DNA of 64,000 bases from Gremmenia infestans (GCA_032629725.1 JAFEVB010000018.1:682001-746000); one strand, 5' to 3'. Counted from the first letter of the stretch, positions 46,934 to 57,450 are shown. The notes: generated by a model not told the origin, from the letters alone. Numbers and translations are program-made.

Positions 46934-48584
46934 ATGGTAGCTTCAATCCTCCTTCAAGGCGGCACAGTCTTAATTCATGATGAACACGATCACGTGCATG
47001 CCTCCAAAACAGATCTCCTGATTGAAGGAAATCTTATTAAGAAGATTGAATCCGGTATAAGTCCTTTTCCGGGAACTCAAGTTGTCGATTGTACCGACAA
47101 GATTATCTCTCCCGGCTTCATAGATACACATCACCACGTTTGGCAGACCCTGCTCAAGGGACGTCATGCGAATCATACGTTGCTCGAATATTTTGGTCCT
47201 GGTAAGCAACACTCTATTGATATCAAGAGCTATAGTTTAACTAGCCTATAGGAAACTTTGCCGCTTCTGTGCACAGCCCGACAGACATCTTCTGGGGAGA
47301 GCTGGGCGGTGCTTTAGAGTGCCTGGATGTTGGAACTACAACCGTGGTTGATCATGCATCTGTCAATATATCCGCTGAGCATAGTAAGTAAGACATGATT
47401 CGAAAAAGATACTTACTCACCTTTTCCCCTCAGGCAAAGCAGCAATCGCCGCAACCGTCTCTTCGGGAATCAGGTCGATCTTCGGATACTGCCCCATCGC
47501 CCCAGTTGAGAATTGGAAACCCTTTACCCTGGGTCAAGACCTGCTCGCCGAATGGGTCCTAAAGACACTTCAAGAGCTTGGCTCGAAATCTCCATTCGGA
47601 AACGGCCGAGTACAGCTTGGGCTCGCATTCGACGGTACCTACCTTCCTAAAGAAGTCCTCGTGAATCTCTTCTCGAAAGCAAAAGCAGCTGGCGTCAAAA
47701 TAATCACAACACACTACGTCCGCGCCGCAGTCCCTTGTAAGTCACTCACACTTTTCAACACAAAAGACCAAACGGCATACTGATCAGCTCAAGCACAACT
47801 GAAAGCCATCGAAACCCTTCATTCCCATGGCCTCCTCGATTCCTCGATTCTCTTCTCCCACGGCTCTAACATGGATCCCGACGAAGCAGCCTTGCTTCTA
47901 AACACCAACAGCCACGTATCGGTCACGCCATCCACAGAGCTGCAGATGGGCCACGGCGAGCCCGTCGCGTTCCAATCAAAACTAGGTATCCAGTCCCACT
48001 GCTCGCTCGGCATAGACTGCCACTCCAACAACACCGCTTCCATCCCCGGCGAAATGCGGCTCCTGCTACAAAGCGCGCGTGGTACATACAACCAGCCGTT
48101 TCTGGCCCAGAGCAAAGTGCCCGCTAAGGTGTACAAGACCGTCGAAGAGGCGTTCAACCTCGGCACGATTAACGGCGCGAGGGCGATTGGCATGGACGAT
48201 CGAATTGGCTCGCTTGCTGTGGGCAAACTGGCTGATCTTGTCGTGTTTGATGCGAGCTCTCCCAGTATGATATGTGGTGCGCAGCATGACGCTGTTGCGG
48301 CCGTGGTGCTGCACAGTAGTCCGGGGGATATCGAGATGGTGGTTGTGGATGGCGTGGTGCGGAAGCAGGAGAAGAGATTGAGTGCTGTTGATGTCGCGGC
48401 TGGTCGTGGGCTGTGGGCTGGTGAGGAGAGGGATATGCTTGAGTGGGCTGATGTTGCGCGGATGTTGGTAGAGAGGCGGGAGGCGCTGCAGGAAACTCTA
48501 GGGAAGATCGATTATGATGAAGCGAAGGCTGGAGTTATTCGGGCGTTCTATGTGGATGGGAGGAATGTTGTGGATAGCTTGTGA
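46934..48584 (+). CDS. Amidohydrolase, cytosine-deaminase/AtzA-like (left-arm copy)
   Basis: Four exons: 46934-47201, 47252-47383, 47434-47736, 47788-48584, giving 499 aa, typical for the family. The Zn/Fe motif DTHHHVW lies at 64-70 (H66 and H68), a TTHY His lies near the end of exon 3, a further His in FSHGSN, and the metal Asp in LGIDCHSNN. An N-terminal small beta domain (LLQGGTVLIHD) and a C-terminal one (VGKLADLVVFD) flank the TIM barrel, as in the ATZ/TRZ, guanine-deaminase and 8-oxoguanine-deaminase subfamily. It probably deaminates or dechlorinates a purine-, pyrimidine- or triazine-like ring; substrate unassigned. All exon junctions are phase 1. It is intact, unlike most neighbours. 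An identical copy lies at 62,327-63,977 on the other strand. Confidence 0.86.
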
Positions 48585-48771
48585 GGGAATTAGCCAGTAT
48601 AATAATAAGGTTTTTTATAAATTTTACTCATGTGTCAAAAGAATATACAGTATCTAGGTGACTACTCCAAAGCAGGGGCAGAGTCAGAATCAGTCAACAA
48701 CATTTAGCTATAAGAAGTATCAACAAACCAAAAGAAAACGCCCAATCCAACAGGCTCACCAAGCAACCACT

Positions 48772-49977
48772 TCAGTCCTCACTTTTCCCTAACAACAAAC
48801 ACCCCCCCCCCACCCCCCCCAACCCCACTTTATACCTCCTCCCCATCCTCCTCCCCATAGCCCTTAGAAAGACCCGATCAATCTTCCCCACCGGATACGG
48901 TTTGTGGAAATTGATTTTCCCACCCCACCCCCACTCATTGCCGTCTTCGGGCTGAAATACTACTTCCGAGCCCGATGAGAAACCCGCGTCTTGCATAGCG
49001 AAGACGAAGTCGTCCCCGTTGACTAGCTTGCCGGCGGGGCCAGAATCGGTTGAGGATGAGAGAATCATGCCGAGGATGCGGAGGGTTATGGCTTTGACGG
49101 GGGTGGATAGTTGGTGCTGTTGTGGGGGTGCTGGTTGTTTGAGGGCGATCGCGAGGGATGAGATATCGAGAATTGGTTCTTTGGCGCGGGTTTTGGGTTT
49201 TGCTTTGGGTTTGGTGGATTTGCTGTCGAGCTTTGCTATTTCAGGAGTAGAGCCCTATTCTGTTTGAGATGTTGTGGTAGAAGGTAGAGTGGAAGGACGC
49301 GACAGTCTTTCGATTGTGTGTATGATTGTCTGTCTTTTGGATGCTAGCAGGATTTTGTATTCAGGCTCTGTGTCGGAAGAGATAATTTTCAAATCTGCTT
49401 CGATTTCTTCTGCTGACCAGAGTGGCCCCTTCTTTTGCTTCATTAATGTCTGTTGTTTTCCCCGCATGATCGACCAGAAGTTACTCTTAGCTATCTTCAT
49501 GCTATAAAAGTACTCTAGCTTTGCTTGCTTATTAGTAGGACAAATGTCGAACGATTTGGTGAAACGAAAAAGTAACTTCGAGGCTGCATGATCCCCCGGC
49601 AGTCTATATTCTTCCTCCAAGATCTTCTCAATTTGGTGCCGAAAGATACTTGGGCGTCCTAACTTCCTGATTTCTTCTGGTGAGAATTTTTCAATTCCTT
49701 CGAGAATATCCAGCATTGGCCTATGGAGATGCATAAGAGAGTACAGTTCGTGGAGTGCGGCATAGTAACTGTATCGATCGTAAAGCTTTGGGTCCAGTCG
49801 CGGAGCATCCTTGGGTGTGATGGTTGCTAAGTGATCTTCGAGGAAAGCCCATCTGGAAATCATGTCGTAGCTTGGAGGTTTCTTGCAATCAAAGTCTCTT
49901 GGTAATATGTGGAGAATGTAGAATAGGGGATCTTGCCGCATAAGGTTTGGGACATCTACTATTCCCTCGATTGACAC
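48772..49977 (-). pseudogene. Uncharacterised gene split by TAG (left-arm copy)
   Basis: Reading minus from about 49,977 (first ATG at 49,946-49,944), 240 codons run to a TAG at 49,257-49,255. The same frame then stays open for another 161 codons down to TGA at 48,772. The sequence flows across the stop: Ser/Thr-rich before it, then a Lys/Pro/Ala-rich linker, then an ordered Gly/Trp-containing end (VFQPEDGNEWGWGGK). CAG instead of TAG would restore about 390 residues. The N-terminal part is helical with many charged and aromatic residues (YDRYSYYAALHELYSLMHLHRP). No family recognised. The mirrored copy carries the same stop. The upstream boundary is uncertain because a TTTTAG acceptor-like site sits just before the frame, which could mean a missing exon. 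Confidence 0.55.
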
Positions 49978-50067
49978 CTAAAAGCCTGGTAGCTAACATT
50001 TTTGAGAAACCGGTTTCAGAATTCGATTACACAAACAGAAATGAAAGCCTGAGAATAAAAGCCCAGC

Positions 50068-50301
50068 TTACTTGGTCGTGTACAGTCGGAAATCGTGCCA
50101 TCCAGCATCTTTCTCATTCACATTCTTCTGAGGCCGTAAGCACATGTTTACCTCGATACCACTAGGACTATCGGGTATCGTTAGTGCTGAATGGAAAGAG
50201 ACGTTTTTGAAAAGAAAGCTGTCAAGCTCCTTGCTCTGATCAGCCAGCTGCTTGCAGGCCTCAACAGCCATTGCTAACATGTCCGCTGCAGGGATTACTC
50301 G
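50068..50301 (-). pseudogene. Orphan polyketide synthase dehydratase fragment (left-arm copy)
   Basis: About 78 codons on the minus strand match the start of the product-template/dehydratase hot-dog domain of fungal reducing PKSs: a VIPAADMLAMAVEACKQLAD helix corresponding to the usual FPAAGMLxMAIEA motif, then SFHSALTIPDSPSGIEV and a CLRPQK...WHDFRLYTT strand pattern. The frame ends at TAA after TTK and begins shortly after a TAA. No ketosynthase, acyltransferase, KR or ACP lies nearby, so this is a stranded piece of a large enzyme, left by deletion or recombination. The same piece is in the right arm. Confidence 0.65.
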
Positions 50302-50427
50302 CGAAAGTATATTCTTATCTTAGTATGATAGTCTTGTGACGTGAAGACGTTCGTCATAAAATGGTCTTGCTAAAGGAATATACCTTCTACAAAGTCCTCC
50401 TGCCTCTCAAGACCGCCAGGATAGGGC

Positions 50428-51496
50428 TTAAGCCGAAGATTCCTCAAATCGCTTAATCATTTTTGAAAAGATCCCAGCAGCCTCAAACCGCTCAACGGAA
50501 GCATCAACCATAATATCATCCTGCCCACTCAACTTTAACCCCTCCTGCGCCACAATATTCTTCACAGCTTTCACAACCTCATCCATACTGCCAAATTCTC
50601 TCACCCAGCACTTCCTAATAATCTCATCCAGATCATTCTCCTCAAGCTCCGGCATGTCCTCCTCATCCCTCCACGGTTCAGGGTCTTCCTCTACTAACAA
50701 GTAATATAGCAACGATCCAAACGTATAGATATCTTGCGAAGGTGTGATCCAGGTTTCAGGCTGGTCGGCGAAAGGCTCTTCATGCCAGTCAGGACTTCGG
50801 TAGCCGCCTTCTATGCCGTTGCTACCCGTTTGCTCTTTGTAGGCTGCGACGTCTAGATCGACAAGAGCGGCTGAGAGGTCAGACCGTAGGTGGATGTTAT
50901 TTGGAGAGAGCCCTTCAAATACAATGTTTTTAGTGTGTAAGAAGGCCAGGGCTGAAGCGATATTTAGTGCCCAGCGAAGTCTGCAAATTGTAAGTCTAGA
51001 ATCTTTTCTCAAAATTCTTCTCGATAAATTGACGTACTTAAGAGTCAAGGGATTCTCGGATCCCTTGCCAGATGGGACTACAGGCTTAGGATTCGTGCGC
51101 AGAAAGCTATACAAATCACCTTTATCGACGAAGTCAACGACGGGAAATCCGGTTCCGGTTTGAGTTTTCAAAAGCCTGAAAACTGAGTCAGTTTTGTAGA
51201 CTCTTCTCGCACCGGATACAAACTGACCTCTGTACACGTGGATGCGAGATTGGATCACTCGCCCCAATAATCTCATGGATCTTCTTCAGCCAACCCAGCT
51301 GTTCCATCGCCTCTTCCTGGTTCTGCCACGCATGCGCAGACCCGTTCGGATCCTCATATTCTGGGTCGTTCTGAGGTCTATAATTCTCGGGGTAAATAAT
51401 GAGGGATTTCTTGTCCTCTGTTCGACAAGCACTGAGGCCGTACACGCCGTACTGGTCGACCGGCCCGATGCCAGTGGGTGGGCGAACTGGAGCCAT
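50428..51496 (-). CDS. Pseudokinase-like protein (left-arm copy)
   Basis: Three exons, 51496-51228, 51175-51038 and 50980-50428, giving 319 aa. A protein-kinase fold is suggested by the order of motifs: a short N-lobe ending in FVDKGDLYSFL (hinge-like), the helix LRWALNIASALAFLHTKNIVFEGLSPNNIHL in the place of the catalytic loop, and ALVDLDVAAY in the place of DFG, then YRSPDW and SQDIYTFGSLLYYLL as in the APE and F-helix regions. The HRD triad is replaced (FEG), the metal DFG reads DLD, and no Gly-rich loop or VAIK Lys is seen, so phosphotransfer is unlikely. Splice phases (2, 2) fit perfectly and no stop interrupts, so selection may have kept it as a binding or regulatory protein. Identical copy at 59,415-60,483. 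Confidence 0.7.
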
Positions 51497-51898
51497 TTGG
51501 TCTGAAGATCAGATGATATCTCGTTGTTATGCGGAGATAATATAAAAGTTGGCGAGTGGTGAGCATTGAATAGGAGGGTAAGGTGTCGACCAGCGATGGG
51601 CTTTATCGGTAGTTTTGTTCGTGTTATCACGTGTAAATAGCCCCTCTGTTAACCCTGCCAGGCAAAGCTTCAAAGTCGTTGTTTGGCAGGGTATCCTGAT
51701 TTGGGCCTACTGTCTCTATCGGCAGATCAAAGTCACTAAGGTCCAAGGTTACTTCTTGATTTTAGGAGGTCATCTATTGCTCCTACAAGCGAGAAGTTTA
51801 TATGATTTCAAATGAGACCAAGATTGAATATGACTTTTCAATAGATATTATGTATATGATTGAGCTACTATAGAGAGCGACTTATATAGATCTAATAT
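51497..51898. other. Spacer between pseudokinase and relic gene (left arm)
   Basis: About 400 bases that hold the probable pseudokinase promoter. One 66-codon frame on the plus strand (51,615-51,815) is hydrophobic but has no splice links. Nothing else seen. Confidence 0.4.
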
Positions 51899-53244
51899 CT
51901 ACGCTCCACTAATGGGCAATGGATTGCTAAGGAATTCTGTTACGGGCAGAGTCGTCTGGGGCAAATTATTGCACTATGATTAACGAGTTAGCAGAGAAAT
52001 TAGACCAAAGGAGACTACCTTTAAAGAGATAAAGCAAGAATCCAAGGTTTTGCATTGGACTTACGTAAACATTCACAAGATTCATGTTGCGCTCTTGAGT
52101 GGTAAGCACACTGATCCAGAGGTTTTGGTAAAACTGTGGCATATTCACCCCGCTGAGAATATATTATCTCCATATACCGGTTCTAAAGAGCGGGAAAACT
52201 TACTCAAGTCTATTGAACCATGTCGAAGCAACCTTATAGGACTTCACCACAATATTGTCCAACAGCTCATGGTTGTAAGCCTTCCACTTATCCTGCATTG
52301 CAGGCACCGGACCATTTGGATTTTGCTAAGAATACCATGTATTGGATTGCATGAGTGTATATATCCCCTCATAGGTGAGACGGTAGGCGTCTATAATGTC
52401 GGGGAGGTTCATATAACTTAATCCCATCCCTAATTCTTTTATAGTAAGCAATTATTCTTGGTATCCCATTGCTGCAAAACTGTCTCCGGTGTATCTATTC
52501 GCAATGCTCAAGTCAGCATAGTACAATTGGAAAAGCAGGGATCAAGATCACTTGAATGTTGCCGCCGCTAAACAGAGCACCTTCATCAAATTTTGGTCGC
52601 GATGGGAAGACTACCAATCGGTCAAGGTTTTTCTGTTTATAAAAACAAGTACGTGTATTAATCAGTTGTTTAAGAGCCAGGAGGTTGATCCAATCTCGGC
52701 TCTCAAGAATATGAGAATCACAGAGCGGATTTGGACGTACTATGCCTTCAAGCTCCTGAAGTACACGCCTGCCAAAATTGCTAACGACCGTAGTGATACG
52801 TCCGGCAAAGCTTCCAACATTAAAATCCCAGGTGTCATCTTGTCTGCCCTTGATCCACTGGTTAACCCAGCTGGCAGTCCTGGCACCGGTATCGGTAGGA
52901 GTGCAGCCGAAACGAGCATCATCAATAGGAGTACCAGGAGTGTATCCGACTGACCACCAGGACAATCTACCCATACTGATGTACTCGCTGAAGAACTAGC
53001 CTATCGACTGGCCTCCGTACACATGTTCGGTATCGTAGGGTGCTTGAGATCCATCATTGAGGATACGCGGACTGTCAACCTCTTGAACATCCCAGTTATC
53101 AAAAGCTTCTAACACTCGGTCATATCTCTTCACAGTTTGGAAGTACTGTGCGCGAACCCGAAACAGCACCACGCCTCTGTAGGGCGCGTACAAGCCCTTC
53201 TAGTTCTCAAAAATATTTGAGTTTAGGCCAATTGATTCATAAAG
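51899..53244 (-). pseudogene. Multiply interrupted relic gene (left-arm copy)
   Basis: Minus-strand mirror of 57,667-59,012, where details are given. Four in-frame stops of the CAR-to-TAR kind break an otherwise coding-like sequence with Trp-rich segments. An antisense frame of 123 codons at 52,050-52,421 (+) is regarded as a shadow. Function unknown. Confidence 0.55.
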
Positions 53245-53460
53245 CTATCAAGATTTCCCACCCGTACCCAGTAGGCGCGCGCTTATATTCTGCAATCGCG
53301 AAGCGCTAGCCATACCGCACACCGCCTTCGTGACGGTGCACTAAACATTCCCCCGTCGACGCTCGCCGCTCGTTCACTCGAAACCTTTTAAGCCCGTCGT
53401 TCACCCACATTACTGAAGTACAGTTACAACAGCTTCTTGGAGTATCATATCATTTTGGCC

Positions 53461-54702
53461 ATGATCAAACCCGAAGAGAGATTCTTCAGCGATGGTGGGG
53501 GCTACTTTGGCGCGGCAGAAAATCCCAGTACCGAAGCTTTTCTAAACGTCTGGGATTGGGATGAACTGCGCATGGTCAAGCTCAAAGGGACCGCCAAGAT
53601 CTTCCCACCTGATGAGGGCAACGAGATTCAAATTTTGGCGCAATTCGCCGACTACCTATCGCCGGAAGTTCGCGCAGTTACCCTTGACGATGATGGGCTT
53701 ATTACTAGAGTCTCTACAGATCCGGACGAGGATGATACTATCTTTGTCCCATATTTTCCCTTGGCGACCGTTCCATCGCTGGCCGATTGCCCTACAATCC
53801 AATACTCCAAACTTCAAGAGCTCGATCGGTTAGGACCAGGTGTTGATCTCTCATCCTACGAAGATGAGTCCGGGAATCCTCAAACAGTTGCCTTCAAATT
53901 CAATTCCTGGTGGAAGCCTGTGAGAATGCAAATGGCTTGGGATGAACTACACCTTTTGAAAAATCTGCCTCCGCATCCTAATCTCCTACGACTTGATCGC
54001 GTTGTTCTTGAAGATGTAGAGTCTCGTGTGATTGGATTTACAACAAAGTACATCCCAGGTGGAACTCTCGAAACTCTCAAGGTGCCTTTTCGATTTGAGT
54101 GGCTACAACAACTTACCCAAGTTGTGGATTTTCTCAACCTGGAACTAGGAATTATGCATCAAGATATTGCGCCCCGAAATCTGCTTATCGATCCAGACAC
54201 ACACAAGCTCGTCCTCTTCGACTTCAACTTCGCTGCACGCGGAAAGGATAGATTGATAGACGGTCAGGATGACGTATCTAGCGTTGTATTTACACTATAC
54301 GAGCTCATCACGAACGATACACACTTTACGAGCATCCCTCTATGGGATCGAAATATAGACATGGTACAAAGCATGTCAGAGTGGCCCTGTAACCGTGAAC
54401 TAGACTTAGATGTATCGGTATTCCGCAACTTTTTGAATGAATGGGCAGCAGAACGAAGATCCGAGGGGGATATGGAACGAGATCTCAATGCACCCAACCA
54501 GCTTACATGGCCGGACTTACCAACCCCGCCCGAGTATGATGTCCCTTACGAGGTAGGAAAAACCTTGGATAGAGAGCCTAATCTGGTAACGGGCGTGCGG
54601 ACGCGACGTGTTGCAATAGAGCTAGGGCAGTATTGCTTTCGCTGGGAGAGGCCGCCGCAGAGCAGGTTGTTAAAGAAGAAAGAGAGTGAAAATGCCATGT
54701 AG
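53461..54702 (+). CDS. Atypical protein-kinase-like protein (left-arm copy)
   Basis: Single exon, 413 aa. I start at the ATG at 53,461; the open frame 24 bases further upstream has no ATG. Residues 1-105 form an acidic N-terminal domain. The kinase-like region has VAFKFNSW (candidate ATP Lys at about 146), a GG-containing hinge (KYIPGGTLE), the catalytic loop HQDIAPRNLL (His233, Asp235, Asn240) and the metal motif DFNFAA (Asp254). An N-lobe Gly loop is not evident. This set is typical of fungal-expanded protein-kinase-like genes of accessory genomes, which keep HxD...N and DF[N/G] but diverge elsewhere; activity is therefore possible. The C-terminus is basic (LLKKKESENA). The gene ends 22 bases before the arm identity ends, and points towards the telomere-like spacer. 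Identical copy at 56,209-57,450. Confidence 0.78.
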   Translation: MIKPEERFFSDGGGYFGAAENPSTEAFLNVWDWDELRMVKLKGTAKIFPPDEGNEIQILAQFADYLSPEVRAVTLDDDGLITRVSTDPDEDDTIFVPYFPLATVPSLADCPTIQYSKLQELDRLGPGVDLSSYEDESGNPQTVAFKFNSWWKPVRMQMAWDELHLLKNLPPHPNLLRLDRVVLEDVESRVIGFTTKYIPGGTLETLKVPFRFEWLQQLTQVVDFLNLELGIMHQDIAPRNLLIDPDTHKLVLFDFNFAARGKDRLIDGQDDVSSVVFTLYELITNDTHFTSIPLWDRNIDMVQSMSEWPCNRELDLDVSVFRNFLNEWAAERRSEGDMERDLNAPNQLTWPDLPTPPEYDVPYEVGKTLDREPNLVTGVRTRRVAIELGQYCFRWERPPQSRLLKKKESENAM

Positions 54703-55304
54703 TAGGCTATATATGAAGGATAGCTTTCAATTACATTAATCCAAGAGTAGATTAAGTATACTATATGTTTCTAAATTCTCTCTTTAATTATTCTTATAAT
54801 AGTTGCTTCTAATAGAAACTATCTATTATACGAGCAAGACCGGATGAAGAAGTGTGGAGAGGACGATTATTGTCTATGATTAAAACGGTTTGGTTTTATG
54901 AGAGTTGGTTAGTTTAATGTGTTTTTAATTTACTTGATATTGTGGATTTTAGTTATTCTTGTATCTTTTGTGTAGGTTGAGTTGTTGTCGTGGTGTTTAG
55001 TGTGGTTTTGGAGAGTGCGGATTAGTGTGTTGTGTTTGGTTTCGTGGATTGTGAATTTGAGGAGTGGGGCTGTTTGGTGGTGAGAAGCGAGTGTTCTGAT
55101 GTGGTAGATGTTTGTTGTGGATCCTATGTTTTGTTAGGTTTGGGGGTTGATAGTGCTTAGTATATTTAGCGTAGTTATAGGCGAGTATTGTAATGGGGCC
55201 GTATGGTGATATTACTCATATATGTGTCCGCTGGAGTTTGTCAATCGGTAAGTTTTGGGCTTAATTTGGCCCTTTGTAGTTGCGCCGAGGTGGACGTATA
55301 TATT

Positions 55305-55400
55305 TATTGGTTAGGGTTTGGGTTTGGGTTAGGGTTAGGGGTTGGGTTGTGGGTTGGGGTAGGGGTAGGGTGAGGGGTTGGGGGATAGGGTTGAGGGTGT
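55305..55400 (+). repeat. Degenerate TTAGGG/TTTGGG telomere-type repeats
   Basis: The plus strand reads GGTTAGGG then GGTTTGGG variants, GGTTAGGG twice, and then decaying GGTTGGG, GGGGTAGGG and GGGGTTG units. TTAGGG is the common telomere unit of filamentous ascomycetes. Orientation fits the end of a chromosome lying to the right of the left arm. Confidence 0.85.
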
Positions 55401-55477
55401 GGGATATTGTATTTTGTGTTGCGCGTCGCTGTGCATCAGAGCGTTTGTTGTGTTGGAAGAGAGTAGCAGAGTGGCTT

Positions 55478-55576
55478 TATACCTTACCTAACCCTTATCC
55501 CTAACCTTCCTATCCCTTTCCAGTACCCTTACCCGATCCCCGTTCCTTAACCCTAACCTCTAACCCTGAAACTGTG
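55478..55576 (-). repeat. Degenerate CCCTAA telomere-type repeats
   Basis: The plus strand reads TACCTAACCCTTATCCCTAACC, several decayed units, then TTAACCCTAACCTCTAACCCTG. This is the complement of the repeat 80 bases to the left and has the polarity of a chromosome end belonging to the right arm. Confidence 0.85.
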
Positions 55577-56208
55577 ATCTTGTTGAGGCTAAGCATTGGT
55601 ATTTTTTATAGGATCTGTTTAGGTCTATATAAAGAGGGTCTTTTGGTTGCGGTCGCGGGGGTGGTTGTGTTTCGGTGGTTCCAGTGGAAGTGGAGAGCTG
55701 GAATTCGCGTGTTGTGTGGTGCGTGATGTTACACCCAGTTCAGAGTTTTGTTGGGTGGTAGACGTATTCGCCTGGTGGGTTGTGGTTGTTGTGGCGTGTG
55801 AGTTTTTTTGTTTGGTTTTTTGTAGTGGGGGGTGTGGGTAGTGGGGACGGTTGTGTGTTGGATGTGTGAAGCGTGTGTTTGTGTTGTTTTGGGGTTGTTG
55901 TGGTGGCGGGGTTGTTGGTGTGTGGGGTTTGGGGTTGTGTTGGTTTTTTAGTGTGCTGTGCTTGGGTTTGTTGAGTGTGTTTTAGGGGTTCTTTGAGAGT
56001 GTGTTGTTTAGGTGTTTAGGGTGGTTGTGGTGAGAGTGGATGTGCTGTTTAGGGTGGTTGTACGGATGGCGTGTGTTGTGTGTGGGTATTTGTGTTGATT
56101 TAATATGTTGTTGTTTTTGGTAATGTAGAGGTTTGGTGTAATAATTTTGGTGTGGTAGCTTCCTAGTGGATTAATGTAATTGAACTGCTATCCTTCATAT
56201 ATAGCCTA

Positions 56209-57450
56209 CTACATGGCATTTTCACTCTCTTTCTTCTTTAACAACCTGCTCTGCGGCGGCCTCTCCCAGCGAAAGCAATACTGCCCTAGCTCTATTGCAA
56301 CACGTCGCGTCCGCACGCCCGTTACCAGATTAGGCTCTCTATCCAAGGTTTTTCCTACCTCGTAAGGGACATCATACTCGGGCGGGGTTGGTAAGTCCGG
56401 CCATGTAAGCTGGTTGGGTGCATTGAGATCTCGTTCCATATCCCCCTCGGATCTTCGTTCTGCTGCCCATTCATTCAAAAAGTTGCGGAATACCGATACA
56501 TCTAAGTCTAGTTCACGGTTACAGGGCCACTCTGACATGCTTTGTACCATGTCTATATTTCGATCCCATAGAGGGATGCTCGTAAAGTGTGTATCGTTCG
56601 TGATGAGCTCGTATAGTGTAAATACAACGCTAGATACGTCATCCTGACCGTCTATCAATCTATCCTTTCCGCGTGCAGCGAAGTTGAAGTCGAAGAGGAC
56701 GAGCTTGTGTGTGTCTGGATCGATAAGCAGATTTCGGGGCGCAATATCTTGATGCATAATTCCTAGTTCCAGGTTGAGAAAATCCACAACTTGGGTAAGT
56801 TGTTGTAGCCACTCAAATCGAAAAGGCACCTTGAGAGTTTCGAGAGTTCCACCTGGGATGTACTTTGTTGTAAATCCAATCACACGAGACTCTACATCTT
56901 CAAGAACAACGCGATCAAGTCGTAGGAGATTAGGATGCGGAGGCAGATTTTTCAAAAGGTGTAGTTCATCCCAAGCCATTTGCATTCTCACAGGCTTCCA
57001 CCAGGAATTGAATTTGAAGGCAACTGTTTGAGGATTCCCGGACTCATCTTCGTAGGATGAGAGATCAACACCTGGTCCTAACCGATCGAGCTCTTGAAGT
57101 TTGGAGTATTGGATTGTAGGGCAATCGGCCAGCGATGGAACGGTCGCCAAGGGAAAATATGGGACAAAGATAGTATCATCCTCGTCCGGATCTGTAGAGA
57201 CTCTAGTAATAAGCCCATCATCGTCAAGGGTAACTGCGCGAACTTCCGGCGATAGGTAGTCGGCGAATTGCGCCAAAATTTGAATCTCGTTGCCCTCATC
57301 AGGTGGGAAGATCTTGGCGGTCCCTTTGAGCTTGACCATGCGCAGTTCATCCCAATCCCAGACGTTTAGAAAAGCTTCGGTACTGGGATTTTCTGCCGCG
57401 CCAAAGTAGCCCCCACCATCGCTGAAGAATCTCTCTTCGGGTTTGATCAT
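56209..57450 (-). CDS. Atypical protein-kinase-like protein (right-arm copy)
   Basis: Identical translation to the gene at 53,461-54,702 (413 aa), on the opposite strand: HQDIAPRN catalytic loop, DFN in place of DFG, acidic N-terminus, basic C-terminus. It points left, toward the telomere-like spacer, as its twin points right. Confidence 0.78.
   Translation of the reverse strand: MIKPEERFFSDGGGYFGAAENPSTEAFLNVWDWDELRMVKLKGTAKIFPPDEGNEIQILAQFADYLSPEVRAVTLDDDGLITRVSTDPDEDDTIFVPYFPLATVPSLADCPTIQYSKLQELDRLGPGVDLSSYEDESGNPQTVAFKFNSWWKPVRMQMAWDELHLLKNLPPHPNLLRLDRVVLEDVESRVIGFTTKYIPGGTLETLKVPFRFEWLQQLTQVVDFLNLELGIMHQDIAPRNLLIDPDTHKLVLFDFNFAARGKDRLIDGQDDVSSVVFTLYELITNDTHFTSIPLWDRNIDMVQSMSEWPCNRELDLDVSVFRNFLNEWAAERRSEGDMERDLNAPNQLTWPDLPTPPEYDVPYEVGKTLDREPNLVTGVRTRRVAIELGQYCFRWERPPQSRLLKKKESENAM

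Larger units (their letters stand above)
46911..54724 (+). repeat. Left arm of large inverted repeat
   Basis: Mirror copy of 56,187-64,000. Every feature pair in the two arms has coordinates that sum to 110,911, so no insertion or deletion separates them over at least 7,814 bases. Translations of all paired ORFs are identical, and the stretches I compared base by base match, including the C/G homopolymer near 48,800. Identity stops abruptly after the TAGC at 54,721-54,724; the next 20 bases are similar (CAATTACATTAATCCA) with a small indel. The outer limit is unknown since the right arm runs off the window. Confidence 0.95.
54725..56186. other. Palindrome spacer, G/T-rich and telomere-like
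   Basis: This 1.46-kb spacer is unrelated to the arms. From about 54,880 to 55,470 and again from about 55,600 to 56,165 the plus strand is strikingly rich in G and T and poor in C, with no plausible gene. Between them lie TTAGGG-type repeats and then CCCTAA-type repeats. The right G/T-rich part is not the reverse complement of the left one, so the spacer itself is not palindromic. Confidence 0.85.

Noticed and set aside
52050..52421. 123-codon ORF in the left arm (and its mirror at 58,490-58,861)
   Set aside because: Antisense to the relic gene, whose blocks show motif-like content and a proper intron; this frame has neither.
55280..55841. Open frames of 64-74 codons in the spacer
   Set aside because: They arise from G/T-rich and telomere-like repeats and have no protein-like composition.
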